In this document: positions 10,320 to 21,380 of the stretch, in pieces
Position numbering within the stretch: position 1 is the stretch's first letter
Layout: each line of letters starts with the position of its first letter
Origin: Symsagittifera roscoffensis
Taxonomy: Eukaryota; Xenacoelomorpha; Acoela; Convolutidae
DNA length: 64,000 nucleotides
Assembly: GCF_963678635.1 (NCBI RefSeq)
Contig: NC_087067.1
Coordinates: forward strand, 61,056,594 to 61,120,593
Direction of reading: 5' to 3'
Made by a program: the position numbers and the translations under genes
Notes under the pieces: model-generated
What the model was told of the DNA's origin: nothing
What the model saw: the letters and a program-made list of their open reading frames with translations, nothing else
The model's database searches: none

Positions 10320-11243
10320 CGGGTTCCTCTTAGATTTTTTCATGACATCCATTTTTGGCAGACAAACTCTTAATTTTTTCAGTATGTACTAATTTTAACT
10401 AATTTTAAATAAGAGCACGCGCTGAAAGAAGCTATTTTTTTATTAAAATTTTTCAAAAAATTCTAGAAACAGCATTTTTTTTAAACACTTGACCCCCCCC
10501 CCCCCACTTGAGAAAATCCTATATCCGCCTCTGCACTGTCACTATAATTTCGGTTGGCGGCCCTTATTTTGGGCACTCAATTTGGGGGCCCTTGATAGTT
10601 TTTATATTTTTCGGCTATTCGGGAACGAATTTATTTTTCGGCTATCCGGGAACGAATTTATTTTTGGGCTATCCGGGTATTCGGCTCCGTGAGACGCCAC
10701 CGAGGCTCGGCCCCCCAGAGACATTATATGGTGAAGGACTATAAAGAACTGATTTTTAGCTACTCTAATGCCATAGACATTTGAATTAACACCGGTTTTA
10801 TCTGATATTTTAGAGTATGAGTAGCAAGAAACACAACCCGTATCGATTTTAAGTGAAAAAGCCTGCAACTCTTGTCATTTTCTTTTATCTTTATCATTTC
10901 CATATCTAGAAAATTCCAAGGATTTTGACTGTAATACGTGATGAAGGGACTCTTGCCTGTAACTTCGGTTACTATGATACTTTTGACCTTCTGATTACCA
11001 CGAAAAAAATTCCAGTCAAAATCCTTGGAATTTTCTAGATACGGAAGTGATAATGATAAAAGAAGATGACAAGTGTTTAAGTCCTGGTGAAGACCTGTTG
11101 AAGACAAGTGTTACGAGAGCCATGAATGCGAACCGAATCTCAGTTGGAACTTTCTACAATGTAGTTGAGAAAAACTCTGCTCAGCGAGACAGCCAGTTGG
11201 CGAGATTTGACATGAGAAATCCAGCTTCTGGTAGCAGCAGTAA
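10320..11243. repeat. Segmental duplication, copy B, with MEX3 exon 1 fragment
   Basis: Matches 2418-3333, including the poly-C run, the GGCTATCCGGG repeats, the foldback and MEX3 exon 1 codons (…NRISVGTFYNVVEKNSAQRD…). The exon 1 homology ends at GGTAGCAGCAGT, where antisense LINE sequence starts, so the KH1-coding end of the exon and its donor are missing. Upstream of the conserved part it reads CLSPGEDLLKTSVTRA where copy A has foldback-derived codons, so B may preserve the older exon sequence. Confidence 0.8.
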
Positions 11244-12129
11244 TTTTACGACATGAAGAATCAAGTGCTTGATAAACAGTTTCGTTGAACTTGTCAATGA
11301 ACTCATTATGACAGTTTGAATGCAAGATAGAGTATAAGGGCGATATAGCCCGACTGAAACTTTCTGAATTAAGACTACTTTTTGAGTAAGTGACAGATCG
11401 CTTCGTAGTGAAATGTGAAACTGAACTTGCAGCAAATACATGCGCAAAAACAGGAAAATGATCAGAATAAGCAGTGGCACCTCGAAAAACTATGAATCGA
11501 TGAGGATCTGAAACGCAGAGCAAGTCAAGGATGTTGCACGAAACTATGGTGCTGAAATCAACAATTTGAAGCAAGTCAAGATCATCTAGTGCTGTCAAAA
11601 ATTTGTTTGAATAATCAGAAGTAGCAGTGTGTGAGCTCCAGCAGACATCAGGAAGGTTGATGTCACCGAGAACTGCGGTAACAACTCGGTTTTTCGCAAC
11701 TTTGCGACCGAGACATTTTACAACCTCATCACGGTGGTTAAACATAACCTCAACAAGCACAGAAGAATCAACTCTGAATAATGAAGTTTGAGGTGGATTG
11801 TAAATCAATAAGAAACTATAAAATGCTTTATGGAAATCAATAATGATAGAACAGCAAAAATCAGAGTAAGAAAAGGATGATGAAATACTGAGTTCCAGGC
11901 TCAGACGGACAGCAATAAGCACTCCTCCATGTGCTCCTGAAGTTCTGTCAAGTCGCATGAGGACGTGATAGCCAGAAGCAGGGAAGATTCCGTGATTCTC
12001 TATCTCATCATAGAGCCAGGTTTCGGTGATAAACAGTAAATCAATGTTGTTAGAAAGCAGAAAGTTGCATAGCTTGAGACGTTGAGTACTTGTTATCAAG
12101 CTTTGGGCGTTGATAAGACACAACCTCAA
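11244..12129 (-). pseudogene. LINE ORF2 fragment: AP-type endonuclease domain
   Basis: The reading frame starts at 12129 and holds an apurinic-type endonuclease of a non-LTR retrotransposon, which nicks the target DNA for target-primed reverse transcription. Visible motifs in order are NAQS near the N-terminus, ITETWL (catalytic Glu), GGVLIAV, LGDINLPDVCW (Asp-x-Asn) and the closing SDHFPV. The set suggests an undamaged active site. The element ends at 11243, soon after the endonuclease, where it abuts MEX3 exon DNA. The reverse transcriptase and 3' end are missing and the frame reads on into antisense MEX3. CR1/L2-like affinity is likely from the ORF1 type, but the clade is not settled. Confidence 0.85.
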
Positions 12130-12166
12130 ATCCGCTAGTCATTCAGGTAACGGAATTTCCACATTA

Positions 12167-12780
12167 TTATGGTAAAGTTTCAGGTTTTTTTCTCTTGAGA
12201 TCGCTCTTTGGAATGTTGTCTTTGGTGGAAACATCAGTCCTCAGTTTCAATATTTTACGCAATTTGATTTGGTCAGTAGGAGACAGAGATTTTGAAATAT
12301 AAATGGGAGATTGAAAGGATTGCAGTTTGTAAGCACTAGATAAAAGTTTGATGCAGTCAAATTGGGAAGTAAATTCAACAAGTAAGGTGCGTGGGCGTGT
12401 ACTGGTAGCAATACGTTTTCCCAGGCGCTTGAAAAATTTAACTTTAACAAAAGAATCCTCACCTAGGTGAGTCAAAATAGCAGTAGTATGGTGAATATCG
12501 GATTCAGTTTGCGATTTGAAATCACCTCTGTTTTCGGATATACCATCAATTTTCAATTCACGAGTCCAAGTATTATCGACAGGAGAAGGGGGGTTTGGTA
12601 GTAGCCTCCAAGCTGTAACAAGGGTTCTAGTCTCATGTCGCAAGTGAACCGAATTGGCTCCGACCATTTGAGGTGGAAAAACACAAGAGATAGTGTCCCT
12701 GACTCTTGAGCCAATGGTTATAGGGCCTATTTTTCTTTAACATCATATGTGACATGAGTAGGCGACTGTTACATTGAAAA
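12167..12780 (-). pseudogene. LINE ORF1-like protein and 5' leader
   Basis: Minus-strand frame 12667-12167 (166 codons) lies just upstream of the endonuclease. The middle reads …FFKRLGKR…RPRTLLVEF…, then …SPIYISKSLSPTDQIKLRKIL, the pattern of nucleic-acid-binding ORF1 proteins of CR1/L2-like LINEs, followed by a basic C-terminus. ORF1 is thought to coat element RNA. A start further upstream near 12715 is possible because the leader frame is shared with the fragment at 949-1340. Only 37 bases separate this stop from the ORF2 start. Confidence 0.7.
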
Positions 12781-12842
12781 GTTTCTACCAATCAAAATCG
12801 CTAAACGTTTCTATTGGCAGAATGTCTTTCTCACAAAATCGA

Positions 12843-13865
12843 AGTCAAAATTAGCAGAAAATGTATTAAATCAGTGGAAAATAATCGAAAATATTACAAA
12901 ATGCGTGTTACAACCGCATTACTATTCAGATAATCATCAAGATTAATGAGTTCAAAATAATAAGAATTTTTCAGGCTTGAAAACTTATCTACTTATTATC
13001 TATTCGGTCAATAATAACACTAATGGCCTGGATTTATTTTCTTACTTTGATATTTTTGTAATTTATTTTGAGATTTCGAATTCTCAATTTTGATTGGCTG
13101 AAAGCAAGCTAAAATTAGTTTCAAGCATTCGGTCCTTCAAGCATGAGGAACGCCACCTCCCTTTGGTATTTACTTAGGAATTGCCACCCCCTTTATTTAA
13201 ATAAAAATTAAGCGCTAGAGCTTTGTATTGAGAATTCTTCACAAAGATTTTTGCTGCAATCTGATTAGTCGAAAAAGCGTTAATTTAATCTATTTAATAA
13301 TTGCCCCTACTCCTTAAAAGAGGGCAATTGTTGAGTAGATCCAATTAATTAAAAACAAAAGCCCGACTACTACAGGGATGCGGCCCCCTCATCAACCGAA
13401 GTGTTCCTCTGTGATTTTTTCATGACATCCATTTTTGGCAGACAAACTCTGAAATTTTTTCAGTATATACTAATTTTAAATGGGAGCACGCGCTGAAAAA
13501 AGCTATTTTCTTATTAAAATTTTTCAAAAAATTCTAGAAACAGCATTTTTTTTAAACACTTGACCCCCCCCCCCCACTTGAGAAAATCCTATATCCGCCT
13601 CTGCACTGTCACTATAATTTCGGTTGGCGGCCCTTATTTTGGGCACTCAATTTGGGGGCCCTTGATAGTTTTTATATTTTTCGGCTATCCGGGAACGAAT
13701 TTATTTTTCGGCTATCCGGGAACGAATTTTTTTTGGGCTATCCGGGTATTCGGCTCCGTGAGACGCCACCGAGGCTCGGCCCCCCAGAGACATTATATGG
13801 TGAAGGACTATAAAGAACTGATTTTTAGCTACTCTAATGCCATAGACATTTGAATTAACACCGGT
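12843..13865. repeat. Segmental duplication, copy C
   Basis: Matches 1869-2893 closely, from AGTCAAAATTAGCAGAAAATG to GAATTAACACCGGT. It ends before the foldback and contains no MEX3 exon. Its poly-C run and GGCTATCCGGG repeats differ in length from copies A and B. Confidence 0.85.
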
Positions 13866-14086
13866 GGTAGTTTAAAGTAAAAATTATCTGAACTTTTTAA
13901 TAATTTTTTTTCACCTGGCAAAATTAATTGAGCATTGGCATTTGCGCCCGAAGGGCGCATTGCTAATGCGAATGTGTAGAGTCCAACGTCTTTGCTTGAG
14001 GCCATAATTTAGACGCATGACCATATTGTTTTGGTTCCAGAAAACACTAAAAACAAAAATCAAGCCACTAGTACCTGCTTGTGCTA
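13866..14086. other. Spacer with perfect hairpin TGCGCCC-GAA-GGGCGCA
   Basis: A short gene-free stretch between copy C and the second gypsy element. Near 13944-13962 is a 7-bp perfect stem with a GAA loop, of the same kind as the GGGC-TTC-GCCC hairpin in the Z repeats. Confidence 0.4.
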
Positions 14087-17000
14087 GGAAATAAACAAAC
14101 AATCGTACTACACAATTGTGAAATAAACACCCAAAAATACGATGTTGTCATTACCCCTCATACACAAACAGTTGGATACATTCGAACAAAACGACAAACA
14201 ATAAAAAGAAAAATTATAAGTAAACAAAGACAAATAACACGAAAAAGATTTTCAAAGCATAGAAATGCATTCTCCGAATCAGAAGCCAGTAATCTAGACG
14301 CACTATATAAATTAAACGATTCAGTAAAACAAAATTGCCCAATCCATGATCAAAGATATTTTTCCGATTCAGAAGCCACATCACACTCATCAAAACAAGG
14401 AAAAAGAACAAAAAAAAGATATAAATACAAACCAGTACATCTATACAATTGGAATCAACCAATCAGACACATTGAAAATTATGTATTAATAGTCATCAAG
14501 CGAAAAAATGAGCAACACTCAAAGTGACGAAAGTCCAGACGAAGAAGCAGTTTTTCCATTCATTATAAATTCACTCACTGATAGAGGACAAACAGGATTT
14601 TGTAAAAATCTGCTCGTAAATTCGTTTGAACGAGGAATCAGTCCATGTAAAGCATAATTCCCAGAAATAAAAATCAAAAGACAAATTATAGAGCCTTATT
14701 TGAAAGAAATATCTAACCTAACACAACAATACGGAATCTACACCATAGAAATCAGTACACCAAAAACATCTCATGGTAAATATATTAACCAAACAGACGA
14801 CATTGATTTAGAATTTTCAAAGGTATTCACAGACTATGTCAAAAGCATACAATATCAAAATTTACATGGAGCAAACTCAATATTCAGTTTTTGCAATAAT
14901 ATATAGTTATTTATCCGAACTAGAAGGAATAGAAACTCAAAGTACATCACCAGCTCAAACATCAATACACACAAAAGTAAGAAATGAAATCGCCGCATTT
15001 TCAGCATTTTTAAACTCAATCCGTGAAAGTTTTACCAGTAATAATGTCTCACAATATGCTTAAAAAGATTTACAAAAAATACTAGCGTGGTTTATAATTG
15101 ATTATTTCACACATAATATCGATTTAATTGAACAAGCAAGAAATACCTTTAGACCACAAAGTACTAATGACGACACCGTCATTGCAGAACACCTTCATTG
15201 TTTATGTTTGGGACCCTGAATGTTCTCATCCAATTTTTCTAAATTTTCCAGTAGATATCTCAAGTCAAGCAATACGTAGAATATCTTTTCACAAAGATTA
15301 TCTAAAAATATTTCCTAACAATTAATGCAACACCTCTAAATTATACTTCATTCTTACCTGATACACAAAATAGTAGCTCAAATTCAACTTTTATACAACA
15401 GGAAAATCTCAATGGAAGTAGAAATCTTACACAACAAGATATTCAAACACCATCACATTTCATAAATGAAGAAATAGTTCAAACAACAGTAACAACTACA
15501 CAACAAAGTCTCTCACCGATACATCCAAATCTCACAACACCGAGAAATAAAAACCCAACACTATCACAAGTAACATTACAATCAACGGTTAAACCCTCGG
15601 TAGCTCCAAAATAATCACATATGGACTAACAAACATATAGACCAATGACAAAACCATCAAAAACACGAAAAATGTTCACTAGAAGTAATTTTACAGAACA
15701 TAACTGTAATTATGTAAATCCATCAAAAACAAATCAACCTCTTCGAAAAAACATGCAGAACAACGTATGTTCTCAATATTGGAATCCTCCAAATACTTCA
15801 AATAACTCAGTAAATTTCCAAGATTATCCACATCCTCCACAGGATCATAGTGAAAATTGTCCATTTTTTCAACAAAACAGGAATAAGCAACGAACACCTT
15901 ATCATACAATTTATTTATCATCTGATGATGATGATTACTATCAACCAGATTTTTTTGCACCATACACACAAGAATATAGCACACAAAGGCTGCGACAATC
16001 TCAACCATCCCAAAATGTGAAGATTTACCCACAAAATCCAGCAGATATACAAAGCCAAGAACCAATGCATTTACAAAATCCATTTAATACACAATCTTAT
16101 CAACCAGTACAATCACAAAACCCAATGAGTATGCATTCCTATCAACCAACACAAATGCAAAATAAAATACCACTACCATATTATCTCCAACAACATGAAA
16201 TAACGAAAAATCAACTTACAAGTTTCTCACAAATACCAAATGCCGCAGAATCCATTCAAATGACGATGAATCCATACCTAATGGGAGGATCGTCAATAAA
16301 ATCCCATAAACCATTAATGGTATTTACAGCAACAGACCCTGAATATTCAGTAGAAGATTATTTAAATGCAGTCACAGCAAATTTAATCTTAAATATAGGA
16401 CCCGAACCAATCAATACGCCACTTCAGCAACATTGGATACATAGACGCACAGCGTTAATACAAACGACACTAGATGGCGCAGCTCAAAATTGGTTTTCAG
16501 TTCTACCTATAGATATAAAATCAGATTGGAAAAGATTCACTCAAGAGTTTTCAAAAATGTTTGATTCTGTAAGAAACAAACAACATCAAAGAGTTTTATG
16601 TAACGAAATTCGCAGATTACCAAATGAAACAATTAAACAATTGGCAGTTAGAATCGAAACACTAGTTCGAAAAGCATATTCACTCAACACACACGATTAC
16701 AAAAACACGAAAATGACAGAAATTTTAATGATGATCTTAACACCTCAATTTAAAAAATAGCTTTAAAAAAGAGAGCATTTCATCCTTCTTCAGTTCGAGA
16801 ACCAGATTTAGATTTTAGAAAACAAGTTGATAAACTAGAACAAGCAGAAATCACAATGAAACTTGAGGAAGCAGAAAATCTAAAATTACAGTATGTTAAT
16901 AGGATAGAAACAAATACTACACATATAAATAACATACAAGAATCAGATATAGATCTGACTGAAAAAATCACTGAAATTCTAAACATATACAGAAAAACCC

Positions 17001-17310
17001 AAATTTAAAAGGTAAACTACCTTTCAAAAAATAGTGTAACTATTGCCGACGATACGGACACATTATTGCCGAATGTAGACAAAAATAACAAGATAATCAG
17101 AGTAAACCTCAAAAGCACAGAACCAAATAGATCTTTCTACCAATACATGAAAAAAGATCAAAATCTACCTAACAAAAACATACCCAGTAATAACAGCTCT
17201 AGAAAACCACTTCCAGGCAATTCGAGTTACTCAAAAAACCAATTACCGTATAACTCAAATTATAGAGGTAGATCGCCAGAACAAAGAAATTCACGAAATT
17301 TCTCTTAAAA
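14087..17310 (+). pseudogene. gag: gag of gypsy element, copy 2
   Basis: Homology to copy 1 starts at CTAGGAAATAAACAAACAATC. Open pieces are 14087-14527, 14700-14905, 15128-15325 and a long one at 15645-16757. The last contains a P/Q/N-rich region and then the capsid-like core (…DPEYSVEDYLNAVTANL…, WIHRRTALIQTTLDGAAQNWF, RLPNETIKQLAVRIE), which builds the particle shell. A stop at 16758-16760 interrupts the frame just after the core. At about 17033-17078 follows a retroviral-type zinc knuckle C-x2-C-x4-H-x4-C, directly preceded by a TAG where the sister copy has Trp. Many stops and shifts make it non-functional. Confidence 0.85.
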
Positions 17311-18064
17311 TAGATACAGTCGATCGAATAGTCAAAATAAGCAATATCGAAATAACTATTCACGATCAAGATCAAACAGAACAGAATTTGTTTCTGCACC
17401 CAGTTCCCATTCAAATCCAAGGAGTAGACAATAGATCACGAAATTCATCATACAACAGAAGTAAAAACTATTCTAACAAAAGGAATAGAAGTTATTCAAA
17501 CCATCGAAATCAGAACTATCCCAATAATAGATCAAGAAACAACTCATACAATAGATCAAACTATCAAAGACCCAATGATAACTATCAAAATAAATCATGA
17601 ATTAATTCACAAACTCGAAATTCAAGCTATAACAATAGATACAGAAATTATTCCCTATCTCCCCATAGGAATAATAGCCGTTACCCCGATTCTCGACATA
17701 GATCCAGAAGTAACACACCAAAGCATCAAAGACAAAGCTATCAAGTTCAAACAAACGAAGAAACAACTTAAAACCCCCCAGGTATCGATAACACAGACAA
17801 TAACGCATTACAACTAAACCATATTCATTGTGAATCAACAGATACTGAAAGCGATATAGATAATACCATCTCGGTAAATATGATAACAGTCGAAAATGAC
17901 TATGAACCTATCGTATATGAACAACCCTTCAGTTCACATAAATACGAAAATCAATTGGAACTTCTCAATAATTATTACACTAGACCCATTGATAATAATC
18001 AAATTACACAAAAACTAAATGAACATAACACTGTAACTAAACCTGACAAAAAAGACGAAGTACA
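17311..18064 (+). pseudogene. Asn/Arg/Ser-rich gag C-terminus, copy 2
   Basis: Low-complexity coding sequence rich in NRS, NYS and RNR units downstream of the zinc knuckle. In the sister copy (21471-22814) the same region is open and preserves long runs of SYNRN/NNRSRN type. Positive charge and repetitiveness suggest RNA binding as part of nucleocapsid. Here it is broken by frameshifts (frames at 17388 and 17575). The end is acidic and leads into the protease. Confidence 0.65.
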
Positions 18065-18697
18065 ATGTTCAAAACAAATCATATTTATCAAAACATACAT
18101 AAAGAACAACCAAAAGAAAAAATTTGGACAATCCCATTTCTCTTAGAGAGCCCAAGAAGCAAGGAATTTCAACCACCAGATCTTGAAATAGATTTTTTAA
18201 TTGATTCAGGAGCAGAATCAAATATCGTTAATATTCCCACATGGAATGAAATCAAAACACTGCATCCAATATTAACACCTCTCAAAACAGATAGTAAATT
18301 AGCAGCAGCACAAGGATCAACATTCGTCAATTATGGAAAAATCCAAGTTTTCCTTGTTCCCACAAGAACAATGGAACAAAATAAAATTTTGAACAAACCA
18401 ATTAAACAAACATTTCATATCACTGATATTAAGCACAATATCATTGGCATACCGTTTATAACTAAATATAACCTAACGATAAACTTCTTAAATAGTAAAA
18501 TCCATATAAAAGACAAATATACAAGAATGAAAAACACAGCTTCAACATTCTTTCAAAGATTGAACAAACAACAACCAATTTTCTCAAAATTCTACCTTAT
18601 TTATAATCAAGAACGAAAATATCTGAAACCACTATCAGGAAATGTATATAATTTTTCAATAAAACAAGTTCACCAGTATGATAAAAATCAAAACTAA
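18065..18697 (+). pseudogene. pro: Retroviral-type aspartic protease and linker, copy 1
   Basis: A 210-codon open frame. The protease active site reads DFLIDSGAESNIV near residues 48-60, a DSG variant of the D[ST]G triad, preceded by IWTIPFLLESPRSKEFQPPDLE and followed by the flap-region motif AAAQGSTFVNYGKIQVFL and the late motif HNIIGIPFITKYNLTINF. This enzyme matures gag-pol. The frame ends at 18697 and continues brokenly to 19010. It is the first of three protease copies within 6 kb. Confidence 0.8.
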
Positions 18698-19136
18698 ACA
18701 ACTTTTTATGTCAGATTTTGAATTTAAACCCATTCATAATTTTTTCGAATAACAATTTCATCTATAAAATACTTGAAAAACACAATTTCCGATATTATTT
18801 CACTACACCTGTATAATAATGCACCATACCAATTAACATTACTCATAGGACTCTTAGGATATTGTGAAACAAATGCTACAACTTCACCTATAAACGAAGT
18901 AGCGTATCGAGTCAATAATATATTACAACTATTAGATATTTGTCACTCAACAATTCTTGATGAAGAATTATCCATAAATAATATATAAAGTAACGAAAAA
19001 AGAAACACGGACTATTTCACAAAAACATCATATTTTAAACCGACATTTAATATAACAAATTACACAGAAGAACAACAAAAATTCTTAACAATGTTTAATT
19101 TCCAACATTCTCAAATCACACAAAATGAATTTGACA
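18698..19136 (+). pseudogene. Post-protease spacer of pol, copy 1
   Basis: The sequence is homologous to 24240-24690 in the later copy. It ends at ATTTGACAGAT, where the element jumps back to gag (CACCAAATGAAACAATTAA, equal to about 16620). RT is therefore never reached in this copy. Confidence 0.7.
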
Positions 19137-19300
19137 GATCACCAAATGAAACAATTAAGCAATTGGCAGTTAGAATCGAAAAACTAGTTCGAAAAGCATA
19201 TTCATTCAACACACACGATTACAAAAACACGAAAATGACAGAAATTTTAATGATGACCTCAACACCTCAATTAAGAAAAATAGCTATAAAAAAGAGAGCA
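19137..19300 (+). pseudogene. gag core fragment at tandem-duplication junction
   Basis: Codons equal to 16618-16790 (…PNETIKQLAVRIE…) follow directly on post-protease sequence. The junction lies in a shared AGAT-A/C-CCA stretch. This marks the start of a repeat of about 2.5 kb of gag-protease sequence that continues after the inserted LINE at 21381. Confidence 0.8.
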
Positions 19301-19874
19301 TGTTGTTGTTGTTTGTAGCCGCTATATCTCTGTGTCGTCTTCCAGTCTGAGAATGCATCAACCTTCAAATCAGTGGGGTTTGCCGCGCAATCGAAAAGGT
19401 GCTGGGTTGTGTGGCCGTGATTATTGTAGTTTGGGCAGATATCTTCCAGTTTTTCGTCTATTCTTGACATATAAGAGTTTAAAATACGACAGTATCCGTT
19501 TCTGAGTTGTGCCAGGCGTGTTCTGCAGACCCTTGATAGTGAACGTTCTGTTTCGTGTATTTCAGGAGGTGCGCTTCCGTAAACAGGGTTCGGTCTGAGA
19601 CTGCTGCTGACTTCGTTGACGGTCTGTGTGTGCAGGACTTTTTGTAGTCTTTTGGCTTCTTTTTTTCAATTCTTTGATTCGGTAGCTGATTTTCATATCT
19701 GTAGAAAAGGTCAGGTTTCATCTGAGGTCGGTGCGGGAGAGGTCTTGTGGTCAGAGAGTGACAGGGGTGTCTCGGGTTGTAGCAAGTGATGGCGTACTGT
19801 TTGGCGAGAATGTAGGTGTGTTCTTTAATGGGCAGAACGCGTGCTTCATTGTGCAGGTCGTCTATATTCGTCAT
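19267..19874 (-). pseudogene. LINE ORF2 C-terminal region
   Basis: Two frames (19874-19479 and 19470-19267) continue the RT protein: a basic region rich in Pro/His/Lys, then SYMSRIDEKLEDICPNYNNH followed by HTTQHLFDC. Related LINEs have a zinc-finger-like CPxC…H…H…C here; the second Cys is Tyr in this copy. The open frame then reads through the (ACA)n tail. Confidence 0.65.
19289..19300. repeat. Target-site duplication, left (AAAAAGAGAGCA)
   Basis: The 12-bp AAAAAGAGAGCA recurs at 21381-21392 on the other side of the LINE. The element copy at 16760-16790 has the uninterrupted site. Confidence 0.9.
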
Positions 19875-19931
19875 GTTGTAGCAACCTGTTGTGATACATA
19901 AGGCTTTATTCTGTGCCAGTTGTAGTCGTTT

Positions 19932-21300
19932 CTAATGGTAGTCTTTGATGATGGGAGCCCAGGTGGAACAGCAGTAGTTGATGACAGATCTGCTGCTAGG
20001 TTTGTACAGAGTCATGAGTGTTTCGCGGTCACTGCGCCATGCTGTACCTGCTAGAGCTTTAAGTAGCGCATTAGTCTTCTGAGCTTTGGCTGCGATGTCT
20101 CTTGTATGTGGTCCGAAACAGAGCATCGTGTCCAGGGTAACTCGAAGTAGCTTGGGCGTCTTCGCGAGTTTCAGAATGTTGCCTTGCACAAGTACCTGAG
20201 GGTGCTTGTTTGCCTGAGCAGACTGAGGAGTGAAGAGGGTGACTGTCGACATGTCTTCAGAGATGGTGAGGTTCAGTGACTGGAAATAGTTGCAGACCGT
20301 CTCAATGTATCTGTTGAGTTTGTCAACGAGATCTTCAGGGTCAGGACCCGACGTGTAGATGGTCACGTCATCAGCGTAGATGATGATCTTGATACCTTCT
20401 GGAGGCACTGGGAATTCGGCCATATAAAGGCGAGAGGACACCGCCTTGGACAATACCAGCGTGTATTTTCCGAGGCTTTGAGCACTTCCCTCTGAAATTA
20501 ACTTTTGCCTGTCTGTCTTGCAGGTATTTAATCATCCAGCGTTTGACACTGTTCGGAGCTGGATTGAGCAGAATGCGCTCGGCAAGGCAGCTGTGATCTA
20601 CCGTAACAAAAGCAGCGGTGAGATCGAGGGCAACCAGGATGGTCCTGTCGGCTGGCTTTTTTTGGTTGAAGCCACGAGTGATATCAGCGGCAATGTGGTG
20701 AAGGGCAGTGTTGGTAGAATGGTGCTTGCGGAAACCGTGCTGGGTTGGTTGTACCACGGAGTCAGTCTCGATGTGAGGCAAGAGGATTCTTTCCATGATC
20801 TTGGCAGTGGCGCAGAGAAGGCTGATGGGTGTCCAATTCTTACCAACAGAGTGGTCTTTGCCAGGTTTGGGGAGAGGGATGACGTTGGACTTTCTCCAGA
20901 TGGTGGGGATGATGCCAGTGTTGAGAGAGAGAGAGAGAGAGAGAGCTGGAAGGTGTTGCACAAGTAACTGACGGCTAGCGGGCCTAGTTTCTTCAAATGC
21001 AGGCTGGTTATCTCATCCGGGCCAGCTGCTTTTGACGGCTTGGCGCGTTTTATCGCTTGTTCCACATCTTCGGGGTTGATGGTCGGGGCGTCGTCCAGAC
21101 GGAGTTTGGCGGTTCTTCTGATCTTGCGGTGTTTGTGACATCCTTTGGGTCTGTTGCTGGGAGGGACGAACTGTTTGCAAAACATGTTGCTGAGCTGGTT
21201 CGGGTCAGTGTAGGGTTTGCCTTGGAAGTTGATATCTTGGTTGTCGGGAGTAGAAGCTTGTCCTTTGATTTGCTGAACAAACTTCCACATTTGCGCCGGC
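19932..21300 (-). pseudogene. LINE reverse transcriptase, frameshifted
   Basis: Minus-strand reading, 5' to 3': a linker with KAAGPDEI near 21020, then LKKLGPLAVSYLCNTFQ, IWRKSNVIPLPKPGKDH, QHGFRKHHSTNTALHHI, LVALDLTAAFVTVDHS (motif A), GIVQGGVLSPLY (motif B) and IIIYADDVTIYTSG (motif C, YADD near 20370). The catalytic Asp residues are present. The frame is broken at a (GA)n microsatellite (20923-20946), between 20371 and 20453, and again near 19930. The enzyme made cDNA from its own RNA by target priming; this copy is dead. Confidence 0.85.
20923..20946. repeat. (GA)n microsatellite inside LINE RT
   Basis: A run of twelve GA dinucleotides, encoding Leu-Ser repeats on the minus strand. RT homology changes frame exactly across it. 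Confidence 0.9.
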
Positions 21301-21380
21301 TTCGCTTGCGCCGGCTCTGGAGAGTGGTCAGGTGCTGAAGCGACGCTTTGTACCTGGTGGTGCAAGAGGATTGAGGTGGT

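Larger units (their letters stand above)
19301..21380 (-). mobile_element. 5'-truncated LINE inserted in gypsy gag
   Basis: A non-LTR retrotransposon in antisense orientation flanked by 12-bp target-site duplications. Its 3' end, on the left, is a short (ACA)n tail (TGTTGTTGTTGT on the plus strand), as in LINEs ending in microsatellites. The endonuclease and ORF1 are missing, and the element begins in the linker before RT. The base composition is clearly more GC-rich than the surrounding gypsy DNA. The C-terminal motif style (SYMSRIDEKL… H-x4-H-x4-C) is that of the Jockey/CR1 group. It inserted after the gag-protease duplication, because only one duplicate carries it. Confidence 0.9.

Noticed and set aside
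20518-21338. Plus-strand frames over the LINE (149 and 93 codons)
   Set aside because: They are antisense shadows of the reverse transcriptase.
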